From positions 558,001 to 622,000 of the forward strand of contig BRXU01000040.1 of NCBI GenBank assembly GCA_030267565.1: a stretch of DNA of 64,000 bases, given 5' to 3'. The position numbers were made by a program, and so were the translations under genes. Each line of letters begins with the position of its first letter. The stretch's first letter is position 1. Source of the stretch: Pleodorina starrii (taxonomy: Eukaryota > Chlorophyta > Chlorophyceae > Chlamydomonadales > Volvocaceae). Below the pieces are notes generated by a model that was not told where the DNA came from, ran no database searches, and was given only the letters and a program-made list of their open reading frames with translations. Positions 61,183 through 64,000 of the stretch are shown here, one piece after another.

Positions 61183-63350
61183 ATGCCCGGAGTCCGCCCA
61201 TTCCGCGCCCTCCACATGAACTTCCGCAACGCTGAACATCCGCTGTCCCCATCATCCCCCAGTTCAGCCTCCCTAAAATCGAACGCCCTTTCCCTAATAA
61301 CAAAACTCCGCAACCGCTCGTTCACACCCATTCACGCGCCCATCCGGCGCCCAACCCGCACCTCCTCGCCGCCTCGCCTCTCGCTGCCCCTCCAGATCGG
61401 GTTCGTGGGTCTCGGGGCGATGGGCCATCGAATGGCGAAGCATCTGCTCGATTCGGGCAAGGCCCTAGTGGTGTACGACAGCAACCGCTTCGCCATCGAT
61501 CGGCTCCTGGAGGACGCCGGCGCGGCGGCGGCCTCGGGCGGCTCCGGAACCGTGGAGCCCGCCCGAAGCCCAGCCGACCTCGCGGAGACGCGCGGTACGG
61601 CTGTACGACACGGCTTGCTGGGGCGGGAAATTTCCTGTTTGAGCGTGCAACGGTGCCCAGCTCAGGCGCGCTTGCCCCGTCACCAACGATCCGATTAAGG
61701 GCTCTTGCTGACAATCTCAACTTTGATGGTCAAAACGGCAAAACTGCGAAAACAACAGCATACTTCCAAAACGGCATTCCGCGCCTAGCGCCAGACATTC
61801 GCTGAAAGGGGTTGTCTCGCCTCTGTCTCGCCTCGCCTCGCCTCTGTCTCGCCTCGTCAAGGACCGACAGGCTCGTTTAGGGCGCCGTTTTGGAAAGGCC
61901 AACGTTGACGCCACCTGTCGAGCATCTCACTAATCGGATTCTTCCTTTACCAAAGGACCCGGGGTTCCTCTCCCGATGCCGGCGTCCCCTCTCGCCTGCC
62001 TTGCCTTGCCTTGCACCCACCATCGCCCGCCACCCACCATCGTGGGGCGCAGGCGTGTCGGTGGTGTTCACGATGCTGCCGGGAGCCATGGCGGCACGGA
62101 AGGCGTATCTGGGGGCGGATGGGCTGCTGGCAGCGAGCGGCGGAGTGGTGCCCCGAGTGATGGTGGGTGGGTGGGTTGGGAGGGTTGGGATAAGGGGGAT
62201 TTGAGGACTAATATTTTAGGTCTGGATGGAGAGGGCTGGATGCAGATGGACAGAGGAAATGTCAGATGGAAGGAGTGGGGTTAAGCAGCCAGGGGTGCAA
62301 GATGGACGTCGGCGCAGGCAGGGGTGCAGCGTCGGTGTGTGACGGGGTGGGGTGGTGGTGGTGGTGGGTCCAACGGGGGTGCAACGGGACGAGAGCGTGC
62401 AAACAAATGACGTCAGGGCACAGATCGGCAGACGAACTCTTGCGATCTGCGATCTGCAATCTGCTGTACCCGATGTGTGTACGACGGTGGTTTCGCGGCC
62501 GGGTGCGTTTTTGCGGCTGCGCTGCGTTTCATTCCAAGTGTTTGCGCTTTTGCGGCTACGGATCTGTTACGTTGCCAACCCGCGTCGCAGTTCAGCAAAG
62601 GCACATCAACAACGACGCGACCTTGTCAGCCTGCTGCTGCTGCTGCTGCTGGCCTGCCGTGCTGCCGCCGCCGCCGCTGCCGTCGCCGTCGCCGCCTCAT
62701 CCTGATCCCCCCACCGCCTCATTCTGGTCCCCCCATCTGTCCGTCATTTCTCCCTTCCTCCCTCCCTCCTCCCGCCCTTCCCCTCCCCCTCCCCTCCCCC
62801 TCCCGCTCCCCCCTCCCCGTCAGGTGGACTGCACCACTCTCGACCCGCCCACCGCCCGGGAGCTGGAGGGCCGGGTCCGCTCCACCCGCATCAACACCGC
62901 TCTGGCTGGCCCCCCGGTGCCGGGACTGGCGGCGGAGAGCCCGGCGCTGCTGGATGCGCCCGTGACGGGGGGAATCGTGGGGGCGGACAAGGGTGCGTGG
63001 GGGGGGGGTGCGTGTGTGGGTGTGCGGGGGGGTCGAGGGGGGAGAGGGGGAGAGCAGAGGCGCTGCGTGTGTGTGTATGTGAGTGTGTCGGGGTCGTGTG
63101 CGGTGTCGCGTGTATTGAAGGAGGCTATAAAGGAGGTAGTGGGAGGGAGGGCTTTGCTCTCTCTCTCGGGGTGTGTGAACGCGGGGTGTGGGGGCGCGCA
63201 TGTGGAGTGGGCGGGAAGGTGGTTTTTGTGAGTGATACTGGCAGGGAGGGGGTGCGGCAGGTTTGTTTTTTCTGGGAGGGCGCGCGTACCGTAACCCTGA
63301 CTATACCCACCCACCCCACCCCTTGCTCTCTCTCTCTCTCTTACTCTCAC

Positions 63351-63394
<44 letters not shown>

Positions 63395-63627
63395 GCTCTC
63401 TCTTGAGCCTCTCTCTCCGCCTCTCTTATCTCCGGCCTTTCCCACGTCCGTTCGCGGACGTCACCCCCCCCCCCCACCACCCAGGCACCCTTTCCTTCCT
63501 GGTGGGTGGGGAGGAGGCGGCTCTCCCCTTCGTGGAGCCGCTGTTGCGCTCAATGGGCAACCGGGTCATCTGGTGCGGAGATGCGGGGGACGCGCAGGCG
63601 GCGAGGCTGTGCAACACACTGGTCATG
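61183..63627 (+). CDS. 3-hydroxyisobutyrate dehydrogenase-family protein, 5' part (4 exons seen)
   Basis: Enzymes of this beta-hydroxyacid dehydrogenase family oxidise 3-hydroxyisobutyrate (valine breakdown) or related acids with NAD(P). Exons 61183-61594, 62053-62162, 62824-62992 and 63485-63627 have GT-AG borders and matching phases (1, 0, 1, 0). Residues 1-70 are Arg/Ser/Pro-rich with few acids, like an organelle transit peptide. Residue 72 onward is the Rossmann signature IGFVGLGAMGHRMAKHL, then VVYDSNR. Later come SVVFTMLP, YLGADGLL, DCTTLDPPTA, DAPVTGGIVGADKGTLSFLVGG and AQAARLCNTLVM. The usual Ser in the S-G-G substrate motif is Thr, and the catalytic Lys of the K-x-x-N motif is Arg. 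The C-terminal helical domain is not in the window, and the gene continues past the right edge. ATG 61216 is an alternative start. Confidence 0.85.
63325..63398. repeat. (CT)n and (AC)n microsatellites
   Basis: Adjacent simple repeats in the last visible intron of the dehydrogenase gene. Confidence 0.9.
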
Positions 63628-64000
63628 GTGAGGGCGGGGGTGGGGGGGGCGGGGGTGGGGGGGCGGGGGTGGGGGGGCGGGGTTGGGGGGGCGGGGTTGG
63701 GGGGGCGGGGGCGGGGTTGGGGGGGCGAGGGTGGGGGTAGAGCAGGGCTGGCTGGTTTTCGGGGCGATGACCGTGAGGGAAGGGAAAAGATGGGGGGGGT
63801 TGCAGGGAGGCGGAGCAGCGGCGCGAGGCGACAGGAGGGGCGGAGGAGGGCCGGATGTGGAGCGGGTGTATGAGTATGGGGGCGGGGGGCGGGGGGCGGG
63901 ACGACATGCGCTGGACCAGACTGCATCCTGATCGTGGTTGGAACAAGCACCACGTAAGCTGACCTGGGGGCGAATGGGGGATAGGAGGCCTCAAGAGCCC
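63628..64000 (+). other. Intron of the dehydrogenase gene, to window end
   Basis: Starts with GTGAGG after the exon ending at 63627. It has tandem GGGGGCGGGG units at 63640-63740. No next exon is recognisable before 64000. Confidence 0.6.

Overview
The window looks like nuclear DNA of a GC-rich green alga of the Chlamydomonadales (volvocine/Reinhardtinia type). The evidence is an exon with a pherophorin-type cysteine pattern, a secreted proline-rich wall protein, intron-rich genes with GT-AG junctions, a TGTAA polyadenylation motif, and very abundant (AC)n, minisatellite and transposon DNA. No species can be named from sequence alone, and nothing points to a prokaryote or organelle.

Layout. 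1-16.9 kb is repeat DNA: a foldback-like element (about 0.7-13.4 kb) has long inverted arms made of tandem palindrome-bearing units. It encloses a 6.1-kb array of a 200-bp satellite, a 27-bp minisatellite and a minus-strand LINE relic carrying a PCNA-binding-like motif. Outside it lie a five-copy 208-bp tandem repeat and two blocks of an 81-bp minisatellite next to TAGACGA-rich DNA. 17-25 kb holds an orphan pherophorin-like last exon followed by a 92-bp minisatellite, a hAT element with perfect 17-bp TIRs and a perfect 8-bp target duplication, and another LINE relic.

25.05-47.83 kb is the most striking part. It is one head-to-tail array of LINE and SINE copies, all in the same orientation and nearly all separated by (AC)n. 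It contains one apparently intact two-ORF LINE (endonuclease and reverse transcriptase motifs complete), five 5'-truncated LINE copies, and about 14 copies of a roughly 615-bp tRNA-headed SINE plus a short tail fragment. The last ~85 bp of SINE and LINE are homologous. Both contain a hairpin with the same GGTTAG loop but different, self-complementary stems, and both end in (AC)n. The simplest reading is a LINE/SINE partnership in which one reverse transcriptase recognises a common 3' hairpin and the (AC)n tail of each copy serves as the target for the next.

47.8-64 kb is the gene-bearing part. A minus-strand transaldolase-family gene (eight exons seen, N-terminal exon not found) keeps the fold motifs but lacks the catalytic residues, including the Schiff-base lysine. 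A plus-strand gene encodes a secreted proline-rich (HRGP/extensin-like) protein. A plus-strand 3-hydroxyisobutyrate dehydrogenase-family gene (four exons seen) runs off the right edge and has conservative changes at catalytic positions. The two enzyme-family genes are not linked by any visible pathway logic. The remaining stretches hold no gene I can recognise.
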